A DNA stretch of 22,544 nucleotides from positions 1 to 22,544 of the IMG/VR virus record IMGVR_UViG_3300037264_002206. One strand, written 5' to 3'. The notes beneath the pieces were generated by a model, which saw nothing but the letters and a program-made list of their open reading frames with translations, did no database searches and was not told the origin of the DNA. The stretch comes from a virus. The position numbers and the translations under genes are program-made. Position 1 is the first letter of the stretch. The number at the start of each line of letters is the position of its first letter. Below are positions 21,439 through 22,544 of the stretch, piece by piece.

Positions 21439-21638
21439 CCGACTTCGAGCGGCTCATTCTCGACGAACTCCGCGACATGCGCACGGAGGTCGGCGATCTT
21501 CGTGAGGCTGTGGCTCGCTTGGAAGCCACCGAGAAGCCAACTCCGCGCGCGCTCGCGCGAGACGGCGGGCTGACGATCAGCGCGGCCACGCTCGGCGGCG
21601 GGCTGCTGTGGCTGCTGCAGCATTGGGCGGGCAAGTGA
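21435..21638 (+). CDS. Coiled-coil plus transmembrane protein (XhlA-like), 67 aa
   Basis: GTG at 21435 overlaps the previous stop (GTGA). The product is a short helix with heptads (DFERLILDELRDMRTEVGDL, REAVARLEATEK) and a hydrophobic C-terminal segment TISAATLGGGLLWLLQHWAG. The layout matches XhlA/hemolysin-type small proteins found next to holins and endolysins, which act with a holin in lysis. No endolysin or other holin is visible in this window, so a lysis role is inferred from layout only. Its stop overlaps the next start. Confidence 0.65.
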   Translation: MTDFERLILDELRDMRTEVGDLREAVARLEATEKPTPRALARDGGLTISAATLGGGLLWLLQHWAGK

Positions 21639-21778
21639 GTTTCCGTTTCACGCGCTGCAAGGGCAAGCCGTGCGATTTCGGGTGGGCCATCCTGCGCGAA
21701 GCGTTGCAGTCTGCGGCCGATGACCTACCGGATCTTCTGTGGCTGCCGCCGCTCGGCTGGGTAGTCACATGGGACTGA
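21635..21778 (+). CDS. Tryptophan-rich miniprotein (47 aa)
   Basis: GTG 21635 overlaps the previous stop (GTGA) and the frame ends at TGA 21776-21778, ten bases beyond the next gene start at 21769. The product begins SFRFTRCKGKPCDFGWAILR, continues EALQSAADDLPDLLWLPPLG and ends WVVTWD, with four Trp and two Cys. It fills the only gap between the XhlA-like gene and the next tail gene. I do not recognise a family. Confidence 0.55.
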   Translation: MSFRFTRCKGKPCDFGWAILREALQSAADDLPDLLWLPPLGWVVTWD

Positions 21779-22326
21779 CGCAGGAGACGAATCATCGCGC
21801 CGCAGTGCTCGAGCTGGCCGCGCCGTTTTGGGGCAAGCCGCGCATCGTCTCGATTCTCGTCGCAGTGCTCGACCAGATCCAGCGCATCGAGGACGACGCA
21901 TGGGACATTCTGACCCTGCGTACGATCGACAACGCCGACCTCGTTCGGCTCAAGGTGCTCGGCAAGCTCGTCGGACAGCCGCGGTTCGGCTTCGGGCTCG
22001 AGGACTATCGCGACTTGGTTCGCGCGCGAGCTCGTGCCAATCGCAGCCAAGGACGCGCGCTCGACCTGGTCGAGGTGATGGCGATTCTGGTCGGTGAAGC
22101 GAACTTCAGCATGACGGAGGGCGGCAACGCCACGCTTTATATTTCCGCGCTCACGCCGTTGACCGACACGGACGTGGCGAAGATCGGACTCATCCTGCCT
22201 GACACGCGCGCCGCGGGAGTGGGTGTGCAGTTTCTTTGGAGCGACGAAGCTGTCGCGGCCGCCGTTTTCGTTTGGGGTGACCCGTGGTCGACAGCCGAGA
22301 CCTGGGCATCCGTGAGAGTGATGTAA
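21769..22326 (+). CDS. Baseplate/tail protein (DUF2612-like, gpI-type position)
   Basis: A 185-residue protein from ATG 21769 (the frame is open to 21739 but the miniprotein occupies that part). The pattern fits DUF2612: helices KPRIVSILVAVLDQIQRIED, AWDILTLRTIDNADLVRLKV, LGKLVGQPRFGFGLEDYRDL and VRARARANRSQGRALDLVEV, then strands NFSMTEGGNATLYISALTP and a GVGVQFLW end. This is a wedge/fibre-attachment protein in the position of gpI, after J and before fibre. The function is inferred from order and pattern. Confidence 0.8.
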   Translation: MGLTQETNHRAAVLELAAPFWGKPRIVSILVAVLDQIQRIEDDAWDILTLRTIDNADLVRLKVLGKLVGQPRFGFGLEDYRDLVRARARANRSQGRALDLVEVMAILVGEANFSMTEGGNATLYISALTPLTDTDVAKIGLILPDTRAAGVGVQFLWSDEAVAAAVFVWGDPWSTAETWASVRVM

Positions 22327-22327
22327 C

Positions 22328-22544
22328 ATGAGCATGCCCCTCCCGCCCGCATGGGCCAGCAATACGAACTACAGCGCCGGGCCCGACACAGGAACGCCCA
22401 CGAAGGTTGACCCCGCGTCACAGGCCAATGGTTTCGTGCGCGGCGTGAACGCGGCAGCGCAGCACGTCAACTACGTGCTCGACCCTATCACCCGCGAAGC
22501 GCGTCGCGCGTTCCTCCTGGCCGCGTGTAAGCTCCGCCGCATCG
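22328..22544 (+). CDS. Tail fibre-like protein (3' partial, first 72 aa)
   Basis: ATG 22328 lies one base after the previous stop and the frame is open to the right edge. The N-terminus reads PPAWASNTNYSAGPDTGTPT, then KVDPASQANGFVRGVNAAAQ, HVNYVLDPITREARRAFLLA. The W-A-S-x-x-N-Y-x-A-G-P opening and the A-A-A-Q-H-V-N-Y-x-L helix recur at the start of phage structural proteins placed after the DUF2612 gene. These N-termini probably attach a tail fibre or appendage to the baseplate. The receptor-binding end is outside the window. Confidence 0.65.
   Translation, partial: MSMPLPPAWASNTNYSAGPDTGTPTKVDPASQANGFVRGVNAAAQHVNYVLDPITREARRAFLLAACKLRRI

Noticed and set aside
20574-21623. A 349-residue minus-strand open frame opposite the J-like and following genes
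   Set aside because: Antisense shadow; arginine/serine-rich composition follows the GC-rich codons of the real genes, with no start signal.

Overview
This window is an almost gap-free, single-strand stretch of the late (virion) gene region of a contractile-tailed (myovirus-type) bacteriophage or prophage. All genes I accept lie on the plus strand. Most are coupled by stop/start overlaps (ATGA, GTGA, TGATG) or spaced by a few bases. The DNA is GC-rich with frequent GTG starts, which suggests a high-GC bacterial host, but nothing here names the host. I see no integrase, attachment site, tRNA, rRNA, CRISPR array or insertion sequence, so temperate or lytic lifestyle cannot be decided. No stretch longer than about 160 bases lacks a gene.

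Layout. (1) 1-828: a collagen-like plus LamG-like appendage protein, cut at the left edge. (2) 866-5233, the head module: Mu gpF/SPP1 gp7-like morphogenesis protein, a LexA-type winged-helix protein with no protease domain, a DUF2213-type maturation protease fused to a coiled-coil scaffold, a capsid cement protein with an inserted beta domain, and a DUF2184-type major capsid protein. (3) 5336-5384: a strong intrinsic terminator directly after the capsid gene. (4) 5387-11382, a connector/neck module interleaved with appendage genes: DUF4054-like connector, gp10/gpG-like tail completion protein, collagen-like fibre, PhoD-like metallophosphoesterase, neck/tail terminator, LamG-like protein, beta-helix tailspike and a tiny lipoprotein-like protein. 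(5) 11386-15529, the tail: sheath, tube, a tail assembly chaperone pair joined by a clear -1 frameshift site (T TTT TTA), and a short tape measure. (6) 15529-22326, the baseplate: Dit-like protein, plug, hub, two cysteine-rich proteins of unknown role, a gp138/gpV-like spike, gp25-like wedge, J-like wedge, DUF2612-like tail protein, plus small proteins (one coiled-coil/transmembrane XhlA-like protein and two tryptophan-rich miniproteins). (7) 22328-end: the start of a tail-fibre-like gene, cut at the right edge.

The gene order (sheath, tube, chaperone, tape measure, Dit-like, plug, hub, spike, gp25, J, DUF2612, fibre) is that of the small simple myophage baseplates such as cyanophage Pam3. 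Less ordinary features are the PhoD-like enzyme among surface appendages, the stand-alone LexA-type DNA-binding protein inside the head operon, the terminator that abuts a start codon lacking a visible ribosome binding site, related-looking inserted beta domains in the cement and sheath proteins, and several tiny or cysteine-rich open frames around the spike and wedge genes.

Family names come from reading the translated sequences and remembering family patterns. No database search was run.
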